From contig JBBCJM010000048.1 in NCBI GenBank assembly GCA_037190175.1, positions 1 to 64,000 on the forward strand: a stretch of 64,000 nt of DNA, read 5' to 3'. Source of the DNA: JBBCJM01 sp037190175 (lineage in GTDB: Bacteria > Pseudomonadota > Alphaproteobacteria > Rhodobacterales > Rhodobacteraceae). Numbering within the stretch: position 1 is the stretch's first letter; each line of letters starts with the position of its first letter. The notes below the pieces were generated by a model that was not told the origin of the DNA, made no database searches, and saw only the letters and a program-made list of their open reading frames with translations. Positions 44,836-56,300 of this stretch are shown piece by piece. The position numbers were made by a program, and so were the translations under genes.

Positions 44836-47800
44836 GTGTTCGAGCAGTTCGCGCGTGGCCGCAGCCTGAGGCGTTCCGCGGTCCGGTCCTGTCTGGCCGC
44901 CCTGGCGATGGCCGCCGGCATGGCCGCCGCGACCCCGGCACTGGCCGATCACGACTGGATCGTGAACATGAACGACACCGGCTCGGATCCGATCCCGGCC
45001 GGCGGCGTCATCAACTACAACGTCACGGTCAGCAACGACGGGCCGGATGCGGCCCCCGCCTCGAGCGTCACCATCACCGTGCCCGCGGGCGCGACGCTGA
45101 CCGGCACCACCGGCGGGATCTCCTCCTGCCTGCCCTTGCCGCTGGCCGGCCCGGGAACCGCCACCTGCCCGCTGCCCCCGCTGGCGGACGGGGCCTCGGT
45201 GGCCTTCGTGGTGCAGATGCAGACCGTCTCGCAGCAGGTGCTGACCGCGGGCATCAGCGTGCCGGTCGCCGGCGACCGCGACCCGGCCAACAATGCGGCG
45301 ACCGAGACCACCACCGTCACCCAGGGCGCGGATGTCAGCCTGACCGTGACCGGCCCGGCCACCGCCGCCGCGGGCTCGCCGGTGAACTATACCTATACCG
45401 TGCAGAACAACGGGCCCGATGCGGTGGGCAGCGTGGTGGTGAGCTTCCCCGTGCCCGAGGGGCTGACCGCGCTCAGCCCGCCCTCGGGCTGTTCGCTGAC
45501 GGCGGGAACCTACCGCTGCACCGTGCCCGGGCCGATCGCGGTAGGGGGCAGCGCGCAGGTGGTGCTGGGCGGCCAGATCGCCGCGGCCTCGGGCTCGACC
45601 GTCTCGATGGTGGCCAGCGTCGGCGGCGGCATCCCGCTGGACCCGCGGCCCGAGAACGACGCCGCCTCCTTCGCCACCGCGGTGACCGCGGGCAGCGACC
45701 TCAGCATCACGAAGAGCCGCAGCCCGGCGGGCGCGGTGCTGGTGGGCGATCCGGTCACCTTCACGCTGCACGGCCGCTATACCGGCGACAGCCCCAACGG
45801 TCTGGTCATCACCGACACGCTGCCGGCGAACTATGCGATCCAGTCGGTCACCCCGGCGCCGGGCAGCGGCTGGACCTGCAGCGTGGCCGGCCAGACGGTC
45901 AGCTGCCTGCGCGCCACCGGGGCGGGGCCGGGCGCTCTGGTCTCGCTGGGCCAGATCCAGATCGTGGCCGACACGGTCAGCGCCGGCGGGCCGGTGAACC
46001 AGGCCACCATCGCCGCGGGCGGGCCGGCCGATCCGGTTCCCGGCAACAACACCGCCACCGACGGCGGCGCGGTGATCATGCTGCCGACCGTGGACCTGCG
46101 CGCCGACAAGACCGGGCCGGAGCCGGCGCTGATGGTGATGGGCCAGCCCTACGAATTCCAGATGAGCGCCTGGAACGACGGCAACTCGCCGTTCTGGGGC
46201 ACGGCGATCCTGACCGACACCCTGCCCGCCGGCATGACCGCGACCGGCTACAACCTCCCCGCGGGCTGGAACTGCGCGCCCGCCGCGCCGCAGGCCGGCC
46301 CCGTGGCCATCACCTGCCAGCGGGTCTATACCCCGGCCGAGCCGCTGGCTGCGGGCGACAGCACCGCCACCCTCGTCATCACCGCCGAGGCGACCGTGGA
46401 GGGGGTGCTGACCAACTCCCTCACCGTCGCCTCGCCCGACGGCAACATAGCCGACGCCAACCCGGGCAACAACACCGCCACCTATACGGTGACCGCCGCC
46501 ACCGGCGGCAATTCGGTGGACATCGAGGCGCGGAAGACCGCGCTTCACCCCACGGTCGTGGCGGGCGACACCCAGACCTACCGGATCGAGGTCACCAATG
46601 CCGCCGGCCCCGGCGCCTCGACCGCCATCACCCTGACCGACGACCTGACCGGGCTGATCAACAGCGCCACCGGGCCGGTCGATGCCGGGATCGTTTCGAT
46701 GGACGTGTATCCCGGGATTGCCGCCGGCATGAGCTGCGCCATCGCCCCCAGCGGCGGGACCAGCGCGCGGCTGACCTGCACCATCCCGGCCCTGCCCGTC
46801 TGCGCAAGCGGGGGCGACTGCCCGGTGGTGGAGGTCACGGTGCGCCCGGGCGGCGACGGCGGCGCGCGCACCAACCGCGCCCGCGCGATCTCCTCCGAGG
46901 TGCCGGACCCCGACCTGACGAACAACACCGCCGAGGCCGGCTTCGCCGTGACCCCGCGCGCGGACGTGGCGCTGTTCAAGCAGGCCTCGCCCGCCACCGC
47001 CACCGCGGGGCAGAACCTGACCTGGCTTCTGACCGCGCGCAACCTGCCCAACGGGCTGAGCAGCGCGGCCGGCGTCGCCGTCGCCGACACGCTGCCCCAC
47101 GGGCTGACCTTCCTGTCGGCCGTGCCCTCCACGGGCAGCTGCACGCTGGCGCCGGCCGCGGGCAGCGTCACCGGGCCGGGCAACGACCAGTTGGCCTGTA
47201 CCCTCGGCACCTTGGGCAACGGGGTGCAGCAGACGGTGCTGATCACCGTGCGGCCGAATACCGCGACCTGGGGCACCACGCTGACCAACACCGCCGCGGT
47301 CTCCACCACCACGCCCGAGGACAACACCGCCAACAACTCCGCCGTCAGCGCGGTGGATGTCGAGGCGCCGCGCGTCGACCTCTTGGTGAACAAGACCGAC
47401 AGCATCGACCCGCTGACCGTGGGCGACGATACGGTCTACACCATCACGGTCACCAACAACGGCCCCTCGGCGGCCGAGGATGTGCGGGTGATCGACACCA
47501 TGCCCGCATCGGGCATGACCTATCAGGCGCATGGCGTCTCGGGCGACGGCAGCTGCGGTACGGTTCCGGCGGTGGGTTCGGTGGGCGGCACGCTGGAATG
47601 CAGCTTCCCCGTCCTGCTGGCGGGGCAGACCCAGACCGTCACCGTCACCGCCCGCGGCACCGCAAAGGGCGTGCGGCTGAACTCCGTCACCGTCAGCTCG
47701 ACCGAGGTCGCGGCCGGCTTCGAGACCAACATCGCCAACAACACCGAGACCGAGACCACCACCGTGCGCACCCGCGCCGATCTGGAGGTGGTCAGCAAGA

Positions 47801-50800
47801 CCGCGGTCCCCGCGGTGGTCAACCTGAACGACGACTTCGAATTCGTCATCCGCGTGCGCAACAACACCGGCCCGGGCCTGGCCGAGGCCGACGGGGTGAC
47901 CGTGGCCGACACCCTGCCCGCGGGGATGCGGCTGGTGGGCACGCCCACCGTCACCACCCTTTCGGGCAGCCTGACCACGCCCGAATGCACCGGGGCGGCG
48001 CTGGCGACCAGCTTCGAATGCACCTTCGTCTCGGTCAGCGCCGCCGCCGAGTTCGAGATCCGCGTGCCGGTCGAGGTCGTCACCGTCGCCAGCCTGCCGG
48101 CCACGCTGACCAACTCGGCCACGGTCTCGACCACCGGCTCCTTCGACCCGGTGCCGGGCAACAACACCAACTCGGGCAACGTGACCGTGGCCTCCTCCTC
48201 GGTTGCCGGCCAGCTGTTCCGCGACTTCGACGACGACGGGGTGCGCGACGCCGAGGATACCGGGGTGGGCGGCATCACGCTGACGCTGACCGGCACCAGC
48301 TTCGACGGGCAGCCGGTCACCCGCACGGTTACCACCGCGGCCAACGGCAGCTATGTCTTCCCCTACCTGCCCGAAGGCACCTACCAGATCTCGCGCGGCA
48401 CGATTGCCGAGACCTACCTGAACCCGGGCCGGTCGGTGGTGGGCACCGCCAGCGGCACCGCCGCCTCGGCCACGCTGATCCAGAACATCGCGCTGTCCGC
48501 GGCGGCGGTCGAGACCGGCTATGACTTCACCGTCATCCCGGTCGCCCGCGTCGGGCTGGCGAAGGAGCGGCTCTCGGGCCCCACCATCAACCCCGACGGA
48601 TCCTTCGTCACCACCTTCCGCCTGCGGGTGCGCAACTTCAGCCTCGAGCCGCTGGTCGACGTGCAGGTGACCGACCCGCTGGCGGGCACCGCGCCGCTCT
48701 TCGGCAGCCATGTGGCGCTGGCCGCCCCGGCCACCGACCCGATGGCATTGGGGACCTATACCGTGCTGGCTGCGCCGACCGGCAACTGCGGCGGGTTCAA
48801 CGCGAGCTTCAATGGCGCGGGCGACACCACGCTGGCCTCGGGCGTCACCATCGCCGCCGGCGCCACCTGCACCATCGACGTGACCCTGCGCGTGCTGCCC
48901 ACCGCCCCGCGGCCCGCGGGCGGCTATCTGAACTCGGCCACCGTGACCGGCACCGGCGCGCTGACCGGGCAGAACCCGGGCAACAACCCGCAGCTGACCG
49001 ACGTGTCGCACAACGGCACCAACCCCGACCCCAACGGCAACGGCCGCGCCACCGACCCGGGCGAGAACGCGCCCACCCCGGTCAACCCGGCCTATGCCCC
49101 CGCGGTCGCGCTGGTGAAGACCGCGACGCTTTCGGGCGGAACCGCGAACGCGCTGCCGGGCGACACGATCAGCTATGCCTTCACGGTGACCAACACCGGC
49201 AACGTGACGCTGACCGGGCTTGCCATCACCGAGGAGACCCTGCCGGGCGTCACCCTTTCCGGCGGGCCCATCGCCTCGCTGGCGCCGGGCGCCTCGGACA
49301 GCACCACGATCACCGCGACCTATATCGTCACGCAGGACGACATCGACGCGGGCGAAGTGGTGAACTCGGCCCGGGTGGCGGGCAGCGATCCCTTCGGCAC
49401 CGTGGTCGAGGATGTCTCGGGCACCGCCGCCACCAACGACACGCCGACCGTGACGCCGCTGCCGCGCGAAGTATCCCTCGCGGTGGTCAAGACCGCCGAC
49501 GACAGCGCGCTGAACAGCCCGACCCGGGTGGGCGACGCCATCACCTATGGCTTCACCCTGCGCAACACCGGCACGGTGACGCTGACCGGCATCGCGCTGA
49601 CCGACGCAAAGCTGGGGGTGACGCTGACCGGCGGCCCCATCGCCACGCTGGCGCCGGGGGCCGAGGACGCCGCCACCTTCACCGCCACCTATCTGGTGAC
49701 GCAGGCCGACATCGACGCGGGCGAGGTGGTCAATACCGCCATCGCCACGGGCGAGGGGCCGCAGGGCCAGGTGGTCACCGACGCCTCCGGCAGCGATTTC
49801 GACAATGACGAGCCCACCGTGGTGCCGCTGGATCCGGCGCCCGCCGTGGCGCTGGTCAAGACCGCCGACGCCTCGGCGCTGTCCGATCCGCCGCAGGCGG
49901 GCGAGGTGGTGACCTATCACTTCGCCATCACCAACACCGGCAACGTGACGCTCCACGATCTGGTGATCGCCGAGGAACTGCTGCCCGGCGTGGCCCTCTC
50001 GGGCGGCCCGGTGCAGGGGCTGGCCCCGGGCGACACCGATGCGGTTACCATCACCGGCACCTATGCGCTGACGCTGGCCGATCTCGACGCCGGCGAGGTG
50101 GTGAACTCGGCCCGGGTGACGGGGCGCGACCAGCTGGGCACCCCGGTCGAGGACGTGTCGGGCACCGCGGTCGACAACGACGACCCGACGGAAGTGCCGC
50201 TGCGCCGCGCACCCGCCATCGCGCTGGTCAAGGCCGCGGATATCTCGGCCATCGGCACCCCGCCGGCCGAGTTCGACCTGATCACCTACCGCTTCACGGT
50301 GACCAACACCGGCAACGTGACCCTGACCGGGGTCGAGGTCACCGACCCGCTGCTGGGCGGCACGGTGCCCGGCGGCCCGCTGACCCTGACCCCGGGGCAG
50401 AGCGCGACGCTGGCCGCGGACTATCCGCTGTCGCAGGGCAATCTGGACGACGGCGAGGTGATCAACACCGCCACCGCCGAGGGCACCGACCCCGAGGGCA
50501 TCGTGGTCACCGACATTTCGGGCACCGCGACCGACAACGACGATCCCACGGTGACGCCCTTCGTGCAGCAGCCCGGGATCGCGCTGGTGAAGGCGGCGGA
50601 TACCTCGGGCCTGGGCTCGCGCCCGGCCGCGGGCGAGGTGATCGCCTATTCCTTCGCGGTGACCAACACCGGCAACGTGACGCTGAGCGGGGTGACCATC
50701 GCCGACCTCCTGCCCGGCATCGTGCTGAGCGGCGGGCCGATCACCCTGACCCCCGGCCAGACCGACGCGACCACCTTCACCGCCACCTATACGGTGACCC

Positions 50801-53367
50801 AGGCCGACATCGACGCCGGCGAGGTGGTGAACACCGCCACCGCCACCGGCACCCCGCCGACCGGGCCGGATGTAAGCGACATCTCCGGCACCACCACGGG
50901 CGATGACGATCCCACGCTGGTCCCGCTGGACCGCCAGCCCTCGATCGCGCTGGTGAAGGCGGCGGACGCCTCGGGCCTGGGCTCGCCCCCGGCCCCGGGC
51001 GAGGTGATTGCCTACAGCTTCGCGGTGACCAACACCGGCAACGTGACGCTGAACGGCGTGACCATCGCCGACCTCCTCCTGGGCATCGTGCTGAGCGGCG
51101 GGCCGGTGACGCTGGCCCCGGGCCAGACCGATGCCACCACCTTCACCGCCACCTATGCGGTGACGCAGGCCGATATCGACGCCGGCGAGGTGGTCAATAC
51201 CGCCACCGCCACCGGCACCCCGCCCACCGGGCCGGATGTGTCGGATATCTCCGGCACCACCACCGGCGACGACGACCCGACGCTGGTGCCGCTGGACCGC
51301 CAGCCCGGGATCGAACTGGTCAAGACCGCCGATACCTCGGGCGTCGAGGCCGGGGCCGAGCCGGGCGACGTGATCCCCTATGCCTTCACCGTCACCAACA
51401 CCGGCAACGTCACCCTGACCGGCGTCACCATCACCGACCTGCTGCCGGGCCTGGTGATGAGCGGCGGGCCGATCACGCTGATCCCCGGGCAGGTCGACGC
51501 CACCACCTTCACCGCCACCTATGCGGTGACCCCGGCGGATATCATGGTCGGCACGCTGACCAATACCGCCACGGTCACCGGCACCTGGGCCGGCGGCACG
51601 GTCAGCGACGACGACACCGTGGAGGCGGTGATCGGCCGCATCGAGGCGCTGCCCGAGACCTTCGTCCCCTTCGCGACCGACGGCGGCACCACCACGATCA
51701 CCATGCTGACCTCGGACACCCTGAACGGGCAGCCGGCGACGCTGGACAACGTGGTGATCACCGTGCTGGCGGCCGATCCGGGCGTCACGCTGGACACCTC
51801 CACCGGGCTCATCACGCTGGCCCCCGGCCAGCCGGCCGGGCCGCACGAGGTGACCTATCGCATCTGCAGCGCGGCGGTCCCCACCCTGTGCAGCGAGACG
51901 GTGGAAACCGTGGTGCAGCTGCCGATCCCCGGCATCCGCGCGGTCAAGACCGAGACGCTGGTGGACAACGGCGACGGCGTGCGCGGCGCGGGCGACCGCA
52001 TCGACTATGCGATCACGGTGCAGAACACCGGCAACGTGCCGCTGACCGGGCTGACGCTGGTCGACACCATCACCACCCTGGCCGGGACGCCGCTGGCGCT
52101 GGACAGCGGGCCCACCTTCGTCTCGGCCGACCAGGGCTCCCCCGCGGGCGACCTGGCCATCGGCGAGACCGCGACCTATGTGGCCAGCCATACCGTGGCC
52201 GCAACCTCGGTCACCGCCGGCGGGATCGAGAACACCGTGACCGCCACGGCGACCGAGGTCTTCGGCCCCGGGGTGCCCGGCACGCCCGGCACCGTCAGCG
52301 ACGTGTCCGACAACGGCATCGACACCGACGGCAACACCGAGGACGACCCGACCGTCACGCTGTTCGACCCGCTGATCGTGGCCTCGGGGCTGGGGCTGGA
52401 GAAGACCACGCCCCGCGGGGTGGTGCAGCGCGGCGCGGCGGTGCCCTATACGCTGACGCTGACCAACGCGACCCCCACCGTGGCGCTGGTCGACATCGTG
52501 GACGTGCTGCCGCCGGGCTTCCTCTACATCCCCGGCACCGCGACGCTGGGCGGCATGCCCATCGACGTGCAGGTCGAGGGCCGCATCGTCACCTGGCCCA
52601 GCGTGGCGATCCCGGCGCAGGGCGAGATCGTCGCCACCCTGACCGCGCGGGTGCCCACCGGCGCCCAGCCCGGCGAGCACGTGAACCGCGCCCGCCTGCT
52701 GGCGCCCGACAGCGGCGCGGCGCTGACGCCCGACGCCCAGGCCACGGGGCGCAGCCTGCCCGCGCCGGCGTTCGACTGCGGCGACGTGCTCGGCAAGGTC
52801 TTCGACGACCGGAACCGCGACGGCTACCAGAACCAGGGCGAGCCCGGGCTGCCGGCCGTCAGGCTGGCCGGGGTGGACGGCACGATCATCACCACCGACC
52901 AGTTCGGCCGCTATCACGTGCCCTGCGCGATGCTGCCGCTGGACCGGGGCTCGAACTTCATCCTGAAGCTCGACACCCGCTCGCTGCCCGCCGGCTATCG
53001 GGTGACCACCGAGAACCCGCGGGTGGTGCGCCTGACCCCGGGCAAGATGACCGAGCTGAACTTCGGCGCCTCGATCACCCGGGTGGTGCGGATGGACCTG
53101 TCCGAACGCGCCTTCGTGGCCGGGCAGGGCGGCCGGGCCGAGCCCTCGGCCGAGTTGCGGGCGGGGATCGCCACCCTGCTGCCCCGGATCGCGGGCGAGC
53201 CGGTGAACCTGCGGCTGGCCTTCCATCTGGCCAGGGGCGCGGGGGGCGAGGAGGTGCGGCGCGCCAACGGGCTGATGGATGTGGTCGAGCGGCTGATCCG
53301 CGAGGAATGGCGCCGCGTCGGCCGGGTGAAACTTACGATTGAACGCACTTTGGTGCGCGAGGATTGA
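44836..53367 (+). CDS. giant secreted surface protein with DUF11 and DUF7507 repeats (2843 aa)
   Basis: A GTG at 44836 preceded by GGGGGG starts a signal peptide (SCLAALAMAAGMAAATPALA, cut before DHDW). Residues ~35-1120 are DUF11-type Ig-like repeats (YTVQNNGPDA, ITDTLPANY, NTAT). A prealbumin-like SdrD-B module is at ~1125-1210 (GQLFRDFDDDGVRDAEDTGV). Residues ~1420-2265 are seven DUF7507 repeats of ~121 residues (ALVKTAD, FTVTNTGNVTLTGV, DIDAGEVVNTA). A further Ig-like region, a second SdrD-B-like module at ~2645 (GKVFDDRNRDGYQNQGEPG) and a helical C-terminal unit (ELRAGIATLLPRIAGEP, GLMDVVERLIREEW) follow. There is no RTX signal or LPXTG motif. The outer-membrane gene starts 1 base after its stop, which suggests a surface-anchored adhesin pair. 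Confidence 0.85.
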   Translation: MFEQFARGRSLRRSAVRSCLAALAMAAGMAAATPALADHDWIVNMNDTGSDPIPAGGVINYNVTVSNDGPDAAPASSVTITVPAGATLTGTTGGISSCLPLPLAGPGTATCPLPPLADGASVAFVVQMQTVSQQVLTAGISVPVAGDRDPANNAATETTTVTQGADVSLTVTGPATAAAGSPVNYTYTVQNNGPDAVGSVVVSFPVPEGLTALSPPSGCSLTAGTYRCTVPGPIAVGGSAQVVLGGQIAAASGSTVSMVASVGGGIPLDPRPENDAASFATAVTAGSDLSITKSRSPAGAVLVGDPVTFTLHGRYTGDSPNGLVITDTLPANYAIQSVTPAPGSGWTCSVAGQTVSCLRATGAGPGALVSLGQIQIVADTVSAGGPVNQATIAAGGPADPVPGNNTATDGGAVIMLPTVDLRADKTGPEPALMVMGQPYEFQMSAWNDGNSPFWGTAILTDTLPAGMTATGYNLPAGWNCAPAAPQAGPVAITCQRVYTPAEPLAAGDSTATLVITAEATVEGVLTNSLTVASPDGNIADANPGNNTATYTVTAATGGNSVDIEARKTALHPTVVAGDTQTYRIEVTNAAGPGASTAITLTDDLTGLINSATGPVDAGIVSMDVYPGIAAGMSCAIAPSGGTSARLTCTIPALPVCASGGDCPVVEVTVRPGGDGGARTNRARAISSEVPDPDLTNNTAEAGFAVTPRADVALFKQASPATATAGQNLTWLLTARNLPNGLSSAAGVAVADTLPHGLTFLSAVPSTGSCTLAPAAGSVTGPGNDQLACTLGTLGNGVQQTVLITVRPNTATWGTTLTNTAAVSTTTPEDNTANNSAVSAVDVEAPRVDLLVNKTDSIDPLTVGDDTVYTITVTNNGPSAAEDVRVIDTMPASGMTYQAHGVSGDGSCGTVPAVGSVGGTLECSFPVLLAGQTQTVTVTARGTAKGVRLNSVTVSSTEVAAGFETNIANNTETETTTVRTRADLEVVSKTAVPAVVNLNDDFEFVIRVRNNTGPGLAEADGVTVADTLPAGMRLVGTPTVTTLSGSLTTPECTGAALATSFECTFVSVSAAAEFEIRVPVEVVTVASLPATLTNSATVSTTGSFDPVPGNNTNSGNVTVASSSVAGQLFRDFDDDGVRDAEDTGVGGITLTLTGTSFDGQPVTRTVTTAANGSYVFPYLPEGTYQISRGTIAETYLNPGRSVVGTASGTAASATLIQNIALSAAAVETGYDFTVIPVARVGLAKERLSGPTINPDGSFVTTFRLRVRNFSLEPLVDVQVTDPLAGTAPLFGSHVALAAPATDPMALGTYTVLAAPTGNCGGFNASFNGAGDTTLASGVTIAAGATCTIDVTLRVLPTAPRPAGGYLNSATVTGTGALTGQNPGNNPQLTDVSHNGTNPDPNGNGRATDPGENAPTPVNPAYAPAVALVKTATLSGGTANALPGDTISYAFTVTNTGNVTLTGLAITEETLPGVTLSGGPIASLAPGASDSTTITATYIVTQDDIDAGEVVNSARVAGSDPFGTVVEDVSGTAATNDTPTVTPLPREVSLAVVKTADDSALNSPTRVGDAITYGFTLRNTGTVTLTGIALTDAKLGVTLTGGPIATLAPGAEDAATFTATYLVTQADIDAGEVVNTAIATGEGPQGQVVTDASGSDFDNDEPTVVPLDPAPAVALVKTADASALSDPPQAGEVVTYHFAITNTGNVTLHDLVIAEELLPGVALSGGPVQGLAPGDTDAVTITGTYALTLADLDAGEVVNSARVTGRDQLGTPVEDVSGTAVDNDDPTEVPLRRAPAIALVKAADISAIGTPPAEFDLITYRFTVTNTGNVTLTGVEVTDPLLGGTVPGGPLTLTPGQSATLAADYPLSQGNLDDGEVINTATAEGTDPEGIVVTDISGTATDNDDPTVTPFVQQPGIALVKAADTSGLGSRPAAGEVIAYSFAVTNTGNVTLSGVTIADLLPGIVLSGGPITLTPGQTDATTFTATYTVTQADIDAGEVVNTATATGTPPTGPDVSDISGTTTGDDDPTLVPLDRQPSIALVKAADASGLGSPPAPGEVIAYSFAVTNTGNVTLNGVTIADLLLGIVLSGGPVTLAPGQTDATTFTATYAVTQADIDAGEVVNTATATGTPPTGPDVSDISGTTTGDDDPTLVPLDRQPGIELVKTADTSGVEAGAEPGDVIPYAFTVTNTGNVTLTGVTITDLLPGLVMSGGPITLIPGQVDATTFTATYAVTPADIMVGTLTNTATVTGTWAGGTVSDDDTVEAVIGRIEALPETFVPFATDGGTTTITMLTSDTLNGQPATLDNVVITVLAADPGVTLDTSTGLITLAPGQPAGPHEVTYRICSAAVPTLCSETVETVVQLPIPGIRAVKTETLVDNGDGVRGAGDRIDYAITVQNTGNVPLTGLTLVDTITTLAGTPLALDSGPTFVSADQGSPAGDLAIGETATYVASHTVAATSVTAGGIENTVTATATEVFGPGVPGTPGTVSDVSDNGIDTDGNTEDDPTVTLFDPLIVASGLGLEKTTPRGVVQRGAAVPYTLTLTNATPTVALVDIVDVLPPGFLYIPGTATLGGMPIDVQVEGRIVTWPSVAIPAQGEIVATLTARVPTGAQPGEHVNRARLLAPDSGAALTPDAQATGRSLPAPAFDCGDVLGKVFDDRNRDGYQNQGEPGLPAVRLAGVDGTIITTDQFGRYHVPCAMLPLDRGSNFILKLDTRSLPAGYRVTTENPRVVRLTPGKMTELNFGASITRVVRMDLSERAFVAGQGGRAEPSAELRAGIATLLPRIAGEPVNLRLAFHLARGAGGEEVRRANGLMDVVERLIREEWRRVGRVKLTIERTLVRED
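50575..51306 (+). repeat. tandem pair of near-identical 366-bp DUF7507 units
   Basis: Units 50575-50940 and 50941-51306 encode residues 1914-2035 and 2036-2157 of the surface protein and are almost identical in protein (IALVKAAD...GLGS, SFAVTNTGNVTL, TATGTPPTGPDVSDISGTTT). The neighbouring units are much more diverged. This indicates a recent duplication or gene conversion by slippage within the gene. Confidence 0.8.
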
Positions 53368-53368
53368 G

Positions 53369-56300
53369 ATGAGACAGCACCGCACCTTCGCCCGTCTGCT
53401 CGGTTCCGCCGCCCTTGCGCTGACCTGCGCCCTGCCCGCCGCCGCCGAGGATTGCGACGAGGCGCTGGTCCCCCAGCCGCCCGACTGCCGCCGGCAGAAC
53501 GCCGATGTCGTGGTCTCGATGCCGGTGGGCCGGAACGCCGAACTGATCCGCTCGCCCGGGGGGCTGGGCGCGCCCGGCTTCTCGATCTCGATCGACAACG
53601 AGACGGTGGCGGGCAGCCCGCTTCCGCGCGACCCGCGGCGGGCGGCCGACATGGCGGCGGCGGCGGCCTCGGTCGACCTGCGCTATGACGGGCTGATCGC
53701 CCGGCGCTACCTGAACGTCTCGACCGCCGACCTGCGGGCGGGCTACCGGGCGGGCGAGGCGGTGCGCTTCCGCACCTCGTCGAACTATCCCGCCTGGGTG
53801 CGCCGGGCCGAGGTGCGGGTGATCGACCGCACCGCCCGGGGCCGGCCGGTGGTGGCGGTGCTGCCCGCGCGGCCCAACGGCACGGTGGACTGGCGGATGC
53901 CGGCCGACGGCGGCGGCGAATACGCCTATGTGCTGCGGGTCTACGACGACCACGGCCGCTATGACGAGACCGCGGCGCTGCCGCTGGACCGCACCGACCG
54001 GGCCTTCCCGACCCATGCGACCACCGCCCCGGTGATCGCCGCCGGCGAGGCCGAGGACCGCACCCGCCTGCGGATGATCCCGCAGGGCGGCGGCGCGGTC
54101 ACCGTTTCGGGGCAGGGCGCGCAGGGCCGCCGGGTGCTGGTGATGGGCGAGGAGGTTCCGGTGGATGCCGCCGGCCGCTTCGTGGTCAGCCGCATCCTGC
54201 CCGCGGGCGACCATGTGGTCGAGGTGCAGGTGGGCGACCGGCGCATCCTGCGCGACGTGAGCGTGCCGCGCTCGGAATGGTTCTACGTGGGGCTGGTGGA
54301 CCTGACCTTCGGCCGCCGGCTGAAGGACGATCTCGACGCCGCCGACCCCGATTACGAACGCACCTACCTCGACGGCCGGCTGGCCGGCTATGCCAAGGGC
54401 CGCACCGCGGGGGGCGTGGGCGTGACCGTCTCGGTCGATACCGGCGAGGGGCGGCTGAAGGACGCCTTCCGCCGGCTGGACCGCAAGGACCCCCGCCACC
54501 TGCTGAAGCGGCTGGACGCCGAGGACACCTATCCGACCTATGGCGACGACAGCACCGCCTATGACGACGCGCCGACCTCGGGCCGGTTCTACGTCCGGGT
54601 GGAAAAGGAAGGCTCCTCGCTGACCTGGGGCGACTTCAAGACCGACATCCGCGGCACCGAATTCCTGCGGCAGAGCCGCTCGCTCTACGGGGCGGAGCTG
54701 AAATGGGTCTCGCGCCGGACGGTGGCGGGGGGCGACGCGCGGGTGGCGGTCTCGGCCTATGCCGCCAACCCCGACACGCTGCCCCAGCGCGACATCCTGC
54801 GCGGCACCGGCGGCTCGGTCTATTTCCTGTCGCGGCAGGATCTGAACGGCGGGTCCGAGACGGTGACCGTCGAGGTGGTGGACCCCGACACCGGCCGGGT
54901 GGTGCAGCGCCGCCGGCTGGCCGAGGGGGTGGACTACGACATCGACTATCTGCAGGGCGTCATCCTGCTGGCCCAGCCCCTGGGCAGTTCGGCGGGCGGC
55001 GGGCTGATCGGCGACGGCTCGCCCGGCGCCCATGATGTCAACCTGGTGGTGCAGTACGAATACACCCCCGCCACCGGCAGCCTTTCGGGCTCGGCCCTGG
55101 GCGGGCGGGCCGAGGTCTGGGCCACCGACGCGCTGCGGCTGGGCGTCACCGCCATGACGGAATCGACCGGCACCGCCGACCAGAAGACGGCGGGCGTCGA
55201 CCTGCGCTACAATCTGGGCGCGCTCAGCTATGTCGAGGCCGAGCTGGCCAGCACCGAGGGGCCGGGCTTCGGCCGCGCGATCTCGACCGACGGCGGGCTC
55301 ACCATCGACCGCGACGGGGTGGCGGGCGCGGGCAGGGCGCAGGCCTATCGGTTCGAGACCTATCTGGATCTGGCCGAAATGGGCCTCGGCCGCCCGGGAT
55401 CGTTCGAACTCTACGCCGAGCGCAAGGAGGCCGGGTTCTCCACCCTGACCGAGGACATCACCCGCGACCAGAGCCTGCTGGGCATCAAGGCCCGCGTCGA
55501 GGCCACGCCGCGGCTGGCCTTCGCCGTGGAGGCCGAGACCTTCCGCCGCGACGGCGGCGACCGCAAGGACAGCGCGGAACTGGCCTTCAGCTACAAGCTG
55601 AACGCGGCCTGGACGCTGGAGGCCGGCGTGGCGGTGCTGGACAAGGTGACGCTGGGCCGGCCCGACCAGACCGGCCGGCGCACCGATCTGGGCGCCCGGG
55701 TGACCTACAGGCCCGGCGAGGACTGGAGCGCCTATGTCTTCGGCCAGGTCACGCTGGCCGAGAGCGGGGGGCTGGGCAACAACGACCGCATCGGCTTCGG
55801 CGGGGATTATCGCTTCGGCGAGAAGCTGAAGCTTTCGGCCGAGGTCTCGGACGGCGCCAAGGGGGCGGGCGGCCATGCGGTGGTGACCTATTCGCCCAGC
55901 GCCGACAACGAGATCTACTTCGGCTATACGCTCGACCCCACCCGCACCGGGGCGGGCTATGATCTGGTCGGCCGCGACCGCGGGCAGGTGGTGCTGGGCG
56001 GGCGCTACCGCTATGACGAACACCTGTCCAGCTATGCGGAAAACAACTGGGATCTCTTCGGCGACCGCCGCTCGCTGGCCCGCAGCTATGGCGTGACCTA
56101 TACGCCCGATGCGGTCTGGACCTTCTCGGGCGGGATGGAGGTGGGCGAGGTCCGCGACCCGGCGAACGGCGATTTCGACCGCCGCGCGGTGTCCTTCGGC
56201 ATGGCCTATGCGGGGCCCGAGCGGCAGTCGGCCCGGCTGCGGGTGGAATACCGCACCGAGGACGGCGTGGGCCTGACCCGCGACCGGCGGACCTGGGCGG

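Noticed and set aside
44737..53652. Very long open frame (2971 codons) on the minus strand across the DUF11 gene
   Set aside because: It is the antisense of a GC-rich repetitive gene. Its translation is His/Arg/Gly/Val-rich without any fold pattern, while the plus strand shows clear Ig-like repeats.
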